From: Rheinheimera sp.
GTDB taxonomy: Bacteria; Pseudomonadota; Gammaproteobacteria; Enterobacterales; Alteromonadaceae
Reading direction: 5' to 3'
NCBI GenBank assembly: GCA_003482455.1
Contig: DMYW01000002.1
Location: forward strand, 1-64,000
DNA: 64,000 bases
Position 1 is the stretch's first letter, and each line of letters begins with the position of its first letter. The notes under the pieces are model-generated. The model had not been told where the DNA came from. It did no database searches and worked only from the letters and a program-made list of their open reading frames with translations. The position numbers were made by a program, and so were the translations under genes. Shown in pieces: positions 34,430 through 43,008 of the stretch.

Positions 34430-35833
34430 TTAGGACTGAGGCGGCTGTTGTAGCAGCGCTGTTGGGTCTTGCTGCACACCATGGTGCAGCCATTCAAAAT
34501 GCAGATGCGGCCCGGTCGCTTTACCAGTTTGGCCGATCCAGCCGATGATCTGCCCTGCTGTCACAGTGTCGCCTGCACGCACGGCGCTGCGCTCTAGGTG
34601 CGCATACAAGGTTTGATAGCCTTGGCCATGGTCCAGCAGCACAGCGTTGCCATAGTTGGGGTTCAAACTGCTGGCATCCGACAGCAGCACAGTGCCCCGC
34701 GCCGTCGCATAAATTGGTGCTCCCGCGGCGCCCGCTAGGTCGATGCCCATGTGTGGTTTGTGATCGCGCAAGGCCAGCACTTCGCCAAACGGTGAACTCA
34801 CCGGCGTGCCCAGCGCCACCGGCGATGACCACGCAATATCGCCGCTGGGTTGCTGCAGCTGACTACAGCCGGCTGCAATCACTAAACTGATCACCCCGAC
34901 GCCGCCAAGCAGCAGCGCCCGTCCTGCGCGCGTCAGCGGCGCGCTTGGCTGAAACAACTGCGTCAAGCGCTCCTGATACTGCTGTTGCCCAGTACTCCAA
35001 GCCATGGTCGTTGATGGCGCGCTGGCTTGGTTGCGTTTTAAACACCACAACAAGGTTTGCGCGTACAGTAGCGCTGGGTTGATCAGCGGTTGCGCAGGCT
35101 CTGTGGAACAAACCGCATTCAAATCAGACTGCAACTGCGCGCAGACAGTCCGGTCGACTTGCAGCTCGGCCGCGTGTTGCCAAGCCTGCTGCCAGCGCGG
35201 CAACCACGGATTAAACCAAGCCAATGCCGTCAGCAGCTGCCATGCCAACAAGGTCCACGCATCGCCCCGTTGCAAGTGCACCAATTCATGACGCAGCACC
35301 AACTGTTGTTGCGCACCGGTCAGCTCGCTGACATACGCCGGGATCATCACGGTTGGCCGCAGCAAACCACAAGCAAACGCCGACTGCGCCTGTGCAAACT
35401 GCTTCAGTGACACCTGCGCCGGCCAATCCGCCAGCGGTGGTTGCATGGGCGTTGCGCCCTGCACCAAGTGGCGCAGGCGCCAGTACCCCATGGCGACGCG
35501 TGCCAAGCGCCAGCCACTGCAGGCCAGCAGCGCATAAGCAAGCAGCGTGAGTAGATCAAATGGCGCAGCCGGATGCCGCAATTGCGGGTGCTGCGGTGTG
35601 GCTTGCCACTGCGCCAGTTGCCATTGGGTGTCTTGCAGCAAGTGCGCGGGGATCAACAGAGGTTGTTGCAGATCTGGCCACGGCACGAACACCAGCAGCG
35701 ATAGCAACGCCAACGTGACAAAATAGCGGGGGCTAGCTTGCACACTTGGCCAGCGGCGCAGCACCCATCGACTGAGCAGCTGCAAAGCAGCGCTGACCAG
35801 CAGAAACAAACCCAGGTTGAACAGCAACATCAT
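34430..35833 (-). CDS. BlaR1-type M56 metallopeptidase fused to an M23 (LytM) domain
   Basis: 467 aa. About four membrane segments surround a gluzincin-like M56 site HELVH (182-186) with a further Glu in AAELQVD (about 223), as in BlaR1/MecR1. A last hydrophobic segment (about 306-321) ends AAGC, a lipobox-like sequence with Cys 323. Then comes a complete M23 domain (about 345-455) with H361-x3-D365, AHLE near 411 and HLH at 443-445. True BlaR1 has a penicillin-binding sensor there. The ATG overlaps the blaI stop (ATGA). M23/M56 combinations exist in databases, but I know of no functional study. Confidence 0.9.
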   Translation of the reverse strand: MMLLFNLGLFLLVSAALQLLSRWVLRRWPSVQASPRYFVTLALLSLLVFVPWPDLQQPLLIPAHLLQDTQWQLAQWQATPQHPQLRHPAAPFDLLTLLAYALLACSGWRLARVAMGYWRLRHLVQGATPMQPPLADWPAQVSLKQFAQAQSAFACGLLRPTVMIPAYVSELTGAQQQLVLRHELVHLQRGDAWTLLAWQLLTALAWFNPWLPRWQQAWQHAAELQVDRTVCAQLQSDLNAVCSTEPAQPLINPALLYAQTLLWCLKRNQASAPSTTMAWSTGQQQYQERLTQLFQPSAPLTRAGRALLLGGVGVISLVIAAGCSQLQQPSGDIAWSSPVALGTPVSSPFGEVLALRDHKPHMGIDLAGAAGAPIYATARGTVLLSDASSLNPNYGNAVLLDHGQGYQTLYAHLERSAVRAGDTVTAGQIIGWIGQTGKATGPHLHFEWLHHGVQQDPTALLQQPPQS

Positions 35834-36306
35834 GGGAGCTCCTTGGTGTGGTTCTCTGCGACTTGGATGTTCGGCGCTTGGTCTGCAGTGTGTTGAGCAA
35901 CCGCCGGCCCGCCACTGCTATCCACCGCTACAGCGGACAAGCCCGCCAGCATCGCCAAATGCTGCTCTAGTTCGGCCAGCTCTTGGGTTTGAATCAATTG
36001 ACTATCAGCGAACATCGAGATCGGCAGCGGCGCGGCTAGGCCTAATACGCGTTTTGAAAAATCGGCCGCTAACGCCGCCAGCGTTGGCAGCTTGGCCACC
36101 TGAGCTTGATAGAAATTCTTACTGCCATCGCTTTCAACCGCAACGAGCCCTTTTTCGACCATGCGCTCCAGCGTTTTGCGCGTTGACGAATAGCCCCACT
36201 GCAACACGGGTTCCAATTGGTCATGCAACTCTCGGCCGGAAACACGCGGTTGCTGCCACAGCAGCTTTAAGATTTCTAATTCAGCAGAGGTAGGGGTGAC
36301 AGACAT
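35830..36306 (-). CDS. BlaI/MecI-family transcriptional repressor
   Basis: 158 aa from ATG 36306 (AAGGA about 10 bases upstream); the frame upstream to 36375 is not needed. Winged-helix domain at residues 1-80: TSAELEILKLLW, GYSSTRKTLERMVEKGLV and an aromatic wing. This is the BlaI/MecI/CopY fold. The C-terminal part (after about 100) is Ala-rich and variable. It overlaps the M56-M23 gene by 4 bases, the classic blaI-blaR1 pairing, where the M56 protease triggers removal of the repressor. Its operators are probably at 36387-36435. Confidence 0.9.
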   Translation of the reverse strand: MSVTPTSAELEILKLLWQQPRVSGRELHDQLEPVLQWGYSSTRKTLERMVEKGLVAVESDGSKNFYQAQVAKLPTLAALAADFSKRVLGLAAPLPISMFADSQLIQTQELAELEQHLAMLAGLSAVAVDSSGGPAVAQHTADQAPNIQVAENHTKELP

Positions 36307-36386
36307 AAAGCGGGGCTTCCTTGGATATTCGGTACAGACTCTCAGTCGCGAGTCTAGCCAGCGGATAACTGGCATTTTTTACATAG

Positions 36387-36435
36387 TGCGACAAATGTCG
36401 CATCGATGCAAGCATTATCTGCGACAAGTGTCGCA
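36387..36435. promoter_or_regulatory. Two palindromic operators upstream of blaI
   Basis: TGCGACAAATGTCGCA (36387-36402) and TGCGACAAGTGTCGCA (36420-36435) are perfect 7-bp-arm palindromes, 33 bp centre to centre, about three helical turns. They differ from classical BlaI boxes (TACA-N2-TGTA) at the second position of each half but keep the ACA-N2-TGT core and spacing. They lie 81-129 bases upstream of blaI. Autorepression of the operon is the simplest reading. Confidence 0.8.
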
Positions 36436-36548
36436 GCAGCCATTCTATCAGACCAGCAAACATAGTGACGCTAGCTGCAACTAGCTAGCCCCACCTTAGG
36501 CATATGCGATATGCTGTTGTTAATACAAAGTAACTGGTAGGAACCGTG

Positions 36549-37100
36549 ATGGACATCACACCGTATGGTGCAGGGATCTTTAGCATCAATCATTTTTTAA
36601 CTGCAGCCGAATGCGCCGACTTTATTCAACGCAGCGAAACCAACGGCTTTGTCGAAGCCGAAGTCAGTACCTTCGATGGCCCCGCGCTGCGCAAAGACAT
36701 TCGCAATAATGATCGGATCATCGTCGACGACCCCACACTCGCTGCGCTGTGGTTTGAAAAAATACGGCGCTACTTACCGGCAACCCTTGGTGATTGTCAG
36801 CTGCACGGCCTTAACGAACGATTTCGCTTTTATCGTTATCACAGCGGGCAGTTTTTTAAATGGCACAAAGACGGCTCCTTTCATCGCAATGAACACGAGT
36901 TTTCGTTGCTCACCTTGTTGGTGTACCTTAATGATGACTTCCTAGGCGGCGAAACGGCGTTTCGTTTTGAACAAATCAAACCTAGCACTGGCACAGCGCT
37001 GGTCTTCCCTCATTTGTTGATGCATCAAGGCAACCCGATCGTGGAAGGTATCAAGTATGTGTTACGCACCGATGTAATGTACCGGGTCGCTGACGCATAA
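36549..37100 (+). CDS. 2-oxoglutarate/Fe(II)-dependent oxygenase (prolyl 4-hydroxylase fold)
   Basis: 183 aa from ATG 36549 (AGGA 6 bases before; GTG 36546 is an alternative). Double-stranded beta-helix with the facial triad H106-x-D108 (WHKDGSF) and H159 (LMHQGNP), and the 2-oxoglutarate-binding Arg 173 (YVLRTDVMY). It is related to prolyl hydroxylase-like bacterial proteins that modify protein targets. The substrate is unknown. No signal peptide, so cytoplasmic. It is divergent from blaI and followed 45 bases later by a small membrane protein gene. Confidence 0.87.
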   Translation: MDITPYGAGIFSINHFLTAAECADFIQRSETNGFVEAEVSTFDGPALRKDIRNNDRIIVDDPTLAALWFEKIRRYLPATLGDCQLHGLNERFRFYRYHSGQFFKWHKDGSFHRNEHEFSLLTLLVYLNDDFLGGETAFRFEQIKPSTGTALVFPHLLMHQGNPIVEGIKYVLRTDVMYRVADA

Positions 37101-37145
37101 CACATTGTTTTTAAAAAATTTATCAATGACTACAAAGGACGTTTT

Positions 37146-37463
37146 ATGATTCTTATCGCTGTGATCGCTTTGGTGATGTTTCTGCTTTTTAAATGGAAGG
37201 AGCAAGAGTCTGGTTTAGATGGCTTTGCTGCGATCACCATAGTTTTTGTGCCCGGAGCACTCGCTTTTGGACTGGGTATTTTGGTGCATACCTTTGCATT
37301 ACCGCAGTTTTGGTTATGGCTGATCAATTTGGTGTATTTCATTTGCCCATGGTTGTTGCTGTGGAAAAACAATGGGCTACCTGTCAAGCGTGCCGCTGTG
37401 TACGGTGGTGTAGTCTGGTTGTGTTTTAATCTGTTTAGCGCCTTTGCGTTGGCGATTAAATAG
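37146..37463 (+). CDS. Small integral membrane protein, unknown function
   Basis: 105 aa with four likely membrane segments (about residues 1-14, 28-48, 53-71, 84-103). ATG 37146 has AAAGGA 8 bases upstream. Charged residues fall mostly in the short loops KWKEQES and KRA. No family is recognised. It follows the oxygenase gene in the same direction and converges on the MFS gene. Confidence 0.65.
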   Translation: MILIAVIALVMFLLFKWKEQESGLDGFAAITIVFVPGALAFGLGILVHTFALPQFWLWLINLVYFICPWLLLWKNNGLPVKRAAVYGGVVWLCFNLFSAFALAIK

Positions 37464-37514
37464 CCACTTCTGATCTGATGGATTCACCCACAATGCCAAC
37501 GGGCGCTCGCAGAC

Positions 37515-38924
37515 TTAGTCTGTTGGCACTTTGTTGGCGTTTGGCCATAAGCAGCGTAGCGTTGCAGCCAATAACAACAGGCCACCACAAGCAAACGTAA
37601 CTGCCAAAGCATGATGCAGCTGCAGCGCAGATGCCAGTTGCAATTGCTGACTGCCTGCCGCCCACGCAAACACCGCTCCCATCAGGGCTGCACCGGTTAA
37701 CTGTCCAAGATTACGCGCTAAATGCAATAGCCCGGCGATCACGCCGCGCTCATCAACACGCGCTGCCGCCATCACTGCGCTGTTATTCGAGGTTTGAAAC
37801 GTCGCATAACCGAGCGTCAACAGCACAAACGGGCCCAGATAACCCGGCAAGCCCAGCTGCTGTGGCGCCACAGTTAACGCAAAGGCACCGGCAGTCATCC
37901 ATAGCAGCGCAACATTCATCACGCGTTGGCTGCCAAAACGTTGCACCATAGAGCCAAGCGGCAATGCAGTGCTCGCAGTGATCAGTGGGCCCAGCGCCAT
38001 CACGGCTCCAACCTGCAGCGCAGACAAACCAAGCGCCGTGGCCAGATAAAAGGGCCCGACCACTAACGTAGTCATCATCACCGTCATCACCAAAAAATTC
38101 AGTAAAAAGCCGCTGCGTAACGTCGACTGGCGAAACAATGACATCCGCAGCAATGGCTGGCGCTGCAGTGGATCTTGTGCCGCCGCACGCGCGATACGCT
38201 GTTGTTGGCCAACAAACAACAGCGCAAACACCAGAGTCGCGGTTAAAGACCATAGCCACCATTGTTGCGCCACTGTCATAGTCAGCGCATAACACACCAA
38301 GGCTGCGGCCAACAGGCCAGCGCCACGCCAATCAAAGCGCTGGTCCGACACGGGTCTTTGGTGATCGGCTGGCAGGTATTGATAAAAACCAAACCACGCC
38401 AACATAGCAAACGGTAGATTAAGGAAGAACAACGCCCGCCAATCCATTAGCTCCAACAACACGCCGCCCAACGCGGGACCAAGCGCCGTGCCGACGGCCG
38501 ACATACTGGCTAAAAAGCCAATCCAGCGCGGCGCCTGATCGGCAGGTGCCACTTTGGGCACCAATGCCATACATAACGACATTAAAATTGCCGCACCGAC
38601 GCCTTGCACAGCGCGTGCAGCCAGCAATTGGCCAAATTGTTCGCTACAGGCGCAAGCAACGGAAGCAGCGGCAAACACCAGAACGCCGCCTTGCAACAAA
38701 CGTTTGGCGCCATGAATGTCACTCAACCGACCGACAATCACAATCAACACAGTGATCGTCAATAAATAAGCCAACACCACCCACTGCACGCTGGCAAATG
38801 ACACTGCAAAATCATCAGCTAGCTGTGGTAAAGCGACATTGGCGCTGCTAGTGCCAAAGGCCGCCAGGAAAATACCAACACCTAAACTAAAGCGCAGACG
38901 CTTGACTGGATAACCCTGTGACAT
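37515..38924 (-). CDS. MFS drug efflux transporter (DHA2, EmrB/QacA-like)
   Basis: 469 aa from ATG 38924 (GGGAG about 7 bases upstream). Fourteen-helix type MFS: motif A after helix 2 reads GRLSDIHGAKRLL and motif C in helix 5 reads GTALGPALGGVL, the antiporter signature of drug exporters. It is divergent from a MarR gene, with a promoter whose spacer is a perfect palindrome (38976-38991), so MarR-controlled multidrug export is likely. Confidence 0.9.
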   Translation of the reverse strand: MSQGYPVKRLRFSLGVGIFLAAFGTSSANVALPQLADDFAVSFASVQWVVLAYLLTITVLIVIVGRLSDIHGAKRLLQGGVLVFAAASVACACSEQFGQLLAARAVQGVGAAILMSLCMALVPKVAPADQAPRWIGFLASMSAVGTALGPALGGVLLELMDWRALFFLNLPFAMLAWFGFYQYLPADHQRPVSDQRFDWRGAGLLAAALVCYALTMTVAQQWWLWSLTATLVFALLFVGQQQRIARAAAQDPLQRQPLLRMSLFRQSTLRSGFLLNFLVMTVMMTTLVVGPFYLATALGLSALQVGAVMALGPLITASTALPLGSMVQRFGSQRVMNVALLWMTAGAFALTVAPQQLGLPGYLGPFVLLTLGYATFQTSNNSAVMAAARVDERGVIAGLLHLARNLGQLTGAALMGAVFAWAAGSQQLQLASALQLHHALAVTFACGGLLLLAATLRCLWPNANKVPTD

Positions 38925-38970
38925 CAATAAACTCCCGCGACCCACGCACTAGCTGCCTACAAAGAATAGC

Positions 38971-38999
38971 ATTATGCGTGCATGCGCACGCTTTATCAA
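38971..38999 (-). promoter_or_regulatory. MFS promoter with operator palindrome in its spacer
   Basis: On the minus strand TTGATA (38994-38999), 17 bases, then CATAAT (38971-38976) form a good sigma70 promoter. The spacer holds GCGTGCATGCGCACGC (38976-38991), inverted 6-bp arms around ATGC. A repressor there, most simply the divergent MarR protein, would block polymerase. Confidence 0.75.
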
Positions 39000-39143
39000 G
39001 AAAGAATTGGCAACTAACTGTTTGACAGACACCCACAGAGCCAGTTAAATATCTGCGATATTGTTGACACTTTTACACTCTTTATTCGTAAAAATTCGCT
39101 GCAGCACGCCATCCCAAATGCGTGTAAACACACGGAAAATTTG

Positions 39144-39557
39144 ATGTCCGAACAAAAATATTTGGCGTTATTTGATTTAATGGGTGAGTTGGCGCGTTAT
39201 CGCTTTAGCTTGGCTGAACAAACCTATGCGCCACTTGGCCTGAATCACACGGCAGCGCGCGCTTTGTATTTGCTGTCGGTCGAGCCGCTGGCGCAAGATC
39301 AGTTGTCGGCCCGTTTTATGGTGGATCGCAGCAATGTCGGGCGGGCAGTCAAAACATTAGAACAACAAGGACTGGTGGTGCGCCAAGCCAACCCGGCAGA
39401 TAAACGCACGTCGTTGTTGGCATTGACGCCAGCTGGACAGCAACTCGCTGTGACGGTGCTCAATACCAAGCAGCAGATCATCGAGCAGTTTTTTCAAGGC
39501 TTAGACCCGGATGAAGCCAGTGTGGTGTATGGCTTGTTAAAGAAAATTCGGCGCTAG
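39144..39557 (+). CDS. MarR-family transcriptional regulator
   Basis: 137 aa from ATG 39144 (TTG 39141 is an alternative). Winged-helix protein: recognition-helix region FMVDRSNVGRAVKTLEQQGLV (residues about 54-75), wing RQANPADKRTSLLALTPAG with the MarR DxR-type residues. It is divergent from the MFS exporter, the standard arrangement in which MarR represses the exporter and itself until a drug binds. Confidence 0.92.
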   Translation: MSEQKYLALFDLMGELARYRFSLAEQTYAPLGLNHTAARALYLLSVEPLAQDQLSARFMVDRSNVGRAVKTLEQQGLVVRQANPADKRTSLLALTPAGQQLAVTVLNTKQQIIEQFFQGLDPDEASVVYGLLKKIRR

Positions 39558-39560
39558 CCC

Positions 39561-40124
39561 TTATACCAGCGGGGTGCCGCGCAAAAAATGACCGGCACCT
39601 AAATGGTGGATACTGTGCAAATCTCGGTTTTCATCCGTCACTTGCCAGCGGCCATTGGCAAAAATTCGCGGATCGGCGGCAGCGGCAATGACCTCCGCAA
39701 AACAGGTATCGTATTGCTGCTCTGTGTGCGGCTCCGGGATCAGTCGACATTCCAGCCATGCACTACAACCCTGTTCAATCAGCGGCACAGCACCGGTTGC
39801 ACTGGCGTAAAACGGCAGCTGAAAACGGCTGAATTTATCACCATCGCGTCCAGAACAACTGCCCAACTCCATCACTAGATCGGCGATCACCGCGCCTGGG
39901 ATGCAGATCCCAAAATAACCTGATTGCGCAATCAACTGTTTGGTATAGGTGTTTTTATCAATGACCACCGCTACCCTCGGTGGCGTAAATTCCACGGGCA
40001 TAGACCACGCAGCCGCCATCACATTGTGGATATCACCATGGCGACTGGTAATGAGCACTGTCGGACCAAAATTCAGCAGACGACTGGCGTGTGCCAATGC
40101 AACCGGTTGAAACAAGGACTTCAT
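39561..40124 (-). CDS. Flavin reductase-like domain protein
   Basis: 187 aa from ATG 40124 (GGAGG 5 bases upstream). It reads as the flavin-reductase-like FMN-binding split barrel: GPTVLITSRHGDIHNVMAAAW near residues 20-40, TPPRVAVVIDKNTYT near 48-62, and the mid-protein GSCSGRDGDKFSRFQL. Members reduce FMN for partner monooxygenases or act alone. Its start overlaps the stop of the membrane-protein gene upstream (ATGA), so the two are coupled. It converges on marR. Confidence 0.85.
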   Translation of the reverse strand: MKSLFQPVALAHASRLLNFGPTVLITSRHGDIHNVMAAAWSMPVEFTPPRVAVVIDKNTYTKQLIAQSGYFGICIPGAVIADLVMELGSCSGRDGDKFSRFQLPFYASATGAVPLIEQGCSAWLECRLIPEPHTEQQYDTCFAEVIAAAADPRIFANGRWQVTDENRDLHSIHHLGAGHFLRGTPLV

Positions 40125-40789
40125 CCAAACCTCCGCAGCCACCCACTGAATTGCCACAAACCGATCAACCAGAATGGCGAGCTACACAACACCCATAACA
40201 AGACACTACGTCGCCATGAGCATTGATGCCAGCGGTGCATCCCCAACATGAACACGTAACAGCAGCGCAGTAGCAACAGCACAGCCAAGATACGGCACAT
40301 CAATATCCAGTAGCCGATGGCCGCACTATGCTGGTTTGTGTGTGTGGCTTGCTGTATGTCAAGCAACGGAATTTCAACGACCAATTGCAGCAAAATTGCA
40401 GGGATCAACAAATAGGGCAACGGCCACATGGCCAATCGGAATAGATGGCCGATGACATCTGGATCATCGTCAAGTCGACAGATCCAACAACAAAGACGCA
40501 AAAACAAACGCCCAAATACACAACATGCGACGTAATAAAACGCTAGCACAACGCTGGTTATCAGACTGAACACTGCCGGCATTTCGTTGAGCAACATGGT
40601 GCTGCATGCCGCGCAAAACAAAATCAAAAACAAGGTTTTACGTGAATTATCCAACCATTGAGGTTGGCTCAAATGTTTGTCGATCATCACGCTGGGGTTG
40701 TATACCACTTGCAGCGCGACATCGCGCACGAGCCGATTCTGCACAGAGTGCGCCATCTCCAAAATCGTTTTTTTAAATACAGCTTGCAT
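40121..40789 (-). CDS. Uncharacterised multi-pass membrane protein
   Basis: 222 aa with about five hydrophobic segments (near 51-68, 71-92, 122-142, 160-180, 195-213) and an N-terminal cytoplasmic-like stretch of about 48 residues. Cys-rich in and after the second segment (CCVFGRLFLRLCCWIC). Layout resembles YIP1-type small membrane proteins, but I cannot confirm this. No clear ribosome site precedes ATG 40789; ATG 40756 is possible. Overlaps the flavin reductase gene by 4 bases. Confidence 0.65.
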   Translation of the reverse strand: MQAVFKKTILEMAHSVQNRLVRDVALQVVYNPSVMIDKHLSQPQWLDNSRKTLFLILFCAACSTMLLNEMPAVFSLITSVVLAFYYVACCVFGRLFLRLCCWICRLDDDPDVIGHLFRLAMWPLPYLLIPAILLQLVVEIPLLDIQQATHTNQHSAAIGYWILMCRILAVLLLLRCCYVFMLGMHRWHQCSWRRSVLLWVLCSSPFWLIGLWQFSGWLRRFG

Positions 40790-40965
40790 GAGTAACGATG
40801 TCGTCCATTGAGCCTAAATGTTCACAAGATTCGTTATGATGACGGGGGAACCGAGGTTTGTCGATGCTAAAACGACAGGCTATGCTGCAACTGTAACTAC
40901 ACTTCTGCCGACTACGAAGCCGCATAGCGCCACCTCCATGCGCAGCCCATTTTGCAAGGATATCT

Positions 40966-41739
40966 ATGTTCCGATACGCCATTTTCGCCACCGCATTGCT
41001 GCTTAGTGCGTCGGTCTTAGCAAACGCCACGCAGACGGGCTTAAACCAAGCTGGCTATCCGGTCTATCAAGTCTCCGAAGTCATGCAAGTCCAGCAGCTG
41101 GCTGACGGTTTGTGGTTGCATCGCAGCGAACAGCAACTAAGCTCCGGCGCTTGGTTTAGTCATAATGGTTTGATCGTTCAAGGCCAAGGTGGCGTGATCT
41201 TAATCGACACCGGCTGGGGCGACTTTCCCACCCGTGATCTGCTGCGGTTTATTGACAGCAAACTGCAGCAACCTGTGTTGTATGCCATCGCCAGCCATTT
41301 CCATGACGACAGCATCGGCGGTTATCGAGCTCTTGCTGAGCGGCAAATTCCGCTACGCGTCACGGCGCAAACCGCCGAATTGGCAGGCAAACAAGGCGCA
41401 TTGCCAGTGACCATTGCCACGCGTTTGGCTGCCAGTGGAAGTTTTGTTGAGGGCGATGTGGAATGGTTTTACCCAGGGCCAGGCCATGCCCCCGACAACA
41501 TAGTCGTCTATCTGCCGAAGTATCAGCTGTTATTTGGCGGCTGCTTGGTCAAAGCGCCCAAATATCCTGGGCTTGGCAATATCGCCGACGCCAATGTGGC
41601 TGAATGGCCTGCCAGTTTACAACGGGTGAAAGCCCGCTATCCGGCGCTGAAAATACTGGTGCCGGGGCACGGCGACCTTGGCGACAGCCAGTTGCTAGAT
41701 TACAGCATGCAGCTGTTGCAGGCTAGGCGCCAGCCATAA
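40966..41739 (+). CDS. Subclass B1 metallo-beta-lactamase
   Basis: 257 aa with signal peptide (about 1-21). All B1 zinc ligands are present: H111-x-H113-x-D115 (SHFHDDS), H174 (YPGPGHAPDN), C193 (FGGCLVK) and H235 (VPGHGD). The B1 carbapenemase landmarks GGC-x2-K (Lys 196) and GLGNIADAN are also kept, making it clearly closer to IMP/DIM/GIM-type B1 enzymes than to B2, B3 or glyoxalase relatives. It should hydrolyse penicillins, cephalosporins and carbapenems in the periplasm. No integron or IS is nearby, so it looks resident. I cannot name a known allele. Confidence 0.9.
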   Translation: MFRYAIFATALLLSASVLANATQTGLNQAGYPVYQVSEVMQVQQLADGLWLHRSEQQLSSGAWFSHNGLIVQGQGGVILIDTGWGDFPTRDLLRFIDSKLQQPVLYAIASHFHDDSIGGYRALAERQIPLRVTAQTAELAGKQGALPVTIATRLAASGSFVEGDVEWFYPGPGHAPDNIVVYLPKYQLLFGGCLVKAPKYPGLGNIADANVAEWPASLQRVKARYPALKILVPGHGDLGDSQLLDYSMQLLQARRQP

Positions 41740-41871
41740 CCAAAGCGGACAGACATCTACCGCAGCGATAGCCTCGACGTTTGTTCAACCTGCAGCCAGT
41801 GCGGGACTTCGTATTGACCTGCTGGCTAGCCGCTGAACTCACTGCCTGCTGCTCACGGCGCCATGTTGATA

Positions 41872-43008
41872 CTAGCGCGCCGGCCACGGATCACTAAGCT
41901 GCGGGTTCTCGACAAAACTGCGGTCAGTCAAACTGCGTAAAAACGCCAACAGCGCCTGTTTTTCTTCGTCGGTCATGTCGATGCCTTTGACGAAATTACT
42001 GCGCGCTGGGTGCAAGGCGCCGTCACCTGCGTCCACACCTTGGGCGATTTGCCGACCGCCGCGGCGATAGATCTCCAGTACCTCATCTAACGTGGCTACG
42101 CTGCCGTCATGCATGTAGGGCGCGGTCAGTTCGATATTGCGCAAGGTCGGCGCGCGGAAACGGCCATCATCGCTAGCAATGCCGGTTAGTTCCGCCAAGC
42201 CACGGTCACGCTGTGGATACCCCCACAAGATCTCTTGTGCCAATGCAGGCCGCTGGGTGTAATACAAGCCGTTGTTATGAAAGGGTTTGCGATCCAGCGG
42301 TTGTTTTTCGTGGCTTGTCGATTGGGTAAAGTTAAAACCACCATGGCAGTGGTGGCATTCAAAGCGTTCAGAGAAAAACAAATTCATGCCACGAATTTGT
42401 TCTGCCGTCAGTGCCGAGTCATCGCCGGCGTACGCGTAGCGGTCAAACGGCGAATTCAGTGATATTAAACTGCGCACAAACGCCGCTAGCGCTTGGGTGG
42501 CTTTGGCTAAAGTCGGTTCACGCTCAGCAAAAGCGCTCTCAAACAAATCTGGGTATGGTCCCTGCTGCAAGTGCGCTAGTACCTGTTGTTCATGCCCAGC
42601 AATGCCAAGCTCTATTGGATTATCGCCGAGCATCGGAATTAATAATTGGTCTTCGATTTGTGTCAGCTTTGGATGCGCCCAGGTCAGCGTTTTGTTGTAA
42701 GCCACATTGACCAACGCCAGTGCATTGCGGCGATGCAACTGGCCTGTACTGCCGGTGGACACTGCGCTGGGCTCGGCAAATGCATGCGCTTGTTGATGGC
42801 AACTGGCACAACTTTGCGCACCGTTGCCAGAAAATCCTCGGTCATAAAACAGGTAACGGCCCAATTCGATTTTTTCTAGCGTCATCGGATTGTCCGTTGG
42901 CACTTCAGGTTTTGGAAAACCTTCCGGCAGTGGCCAGACATAGGGTGTAGGTTGCGGCGTACAGGCCGCTACGCACATGACCAAAACCCCCAACAGCCAT
43001 CGAGTCAT
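41872..43008 (-). CDS. Di-heme enzyme, MbnH-like (MauG/cytochrome c peroxidase family)
   Basis: 378 aa, lipoprotein-type signal ending VAAC (Cys 16). Two c-type heme sites: C67-x2-C70-H71 (CASCH) and C218-x2-C221-H222 (CHHCH). Peroxidase-fold landmarks are kept (ELGRYLFYD, RRNALALVNVAYN, FRAPTLRN, PYMHDGSVATLDEV). Its tight link to the four-Cys protein gene (ATGA overlap) marks it as the MbnH-type partner of the metallo-mystery pair. In methanotrophs MbnH oxidises a Trp of MbnP to kynurenine. No methanobactin precursor is seen. Confidence 0.88.
   Translation of the reverse strand: MTRWLLGVLVMCVAACTPQPTPYVWPLPEGFPKPEVPTDNPMTLEKIELGRYLFYDRGFSGNGAQSCASCHQQAHAFAEPSAVSTGSTGQLHRRNALALVNVAYNKTLTWAHPKLTQIEDQLLIPMLGDNPIELGIAGHEQQVLAHLQQGPYPDLFESAFAEREPTLAKATQALAAFVRSLISLNSPFDRYAYAGDDSALTAEQIRGMNLFFSERFECHHCHGGFNFTQSTSHEKQPLDRKPFHNNGLYYTQRPALAQEILWGYPQRDRGLAELTGIASDDGRFRAPTLRNIELTAPYMHDGSVATLDEVLEIYRRGGRQIAQGVDAGDGALHPARSNFVKGIDMTDEEKQALLAFLRSLTDRSFVENPQLSDPWPAR

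Noticed and set aside
34430..35833. Classical BlaR1 beta-lactam receptor
   Set aside because: No penicillin-binding sensor domain follows the M56 region; an M23 domain takes its place.
40818..41006. Small open frame upstream of the metallo-beta-lactamase
   Set aside because: It overlaps the signal-peptide region in another frame and has no recognisable features.
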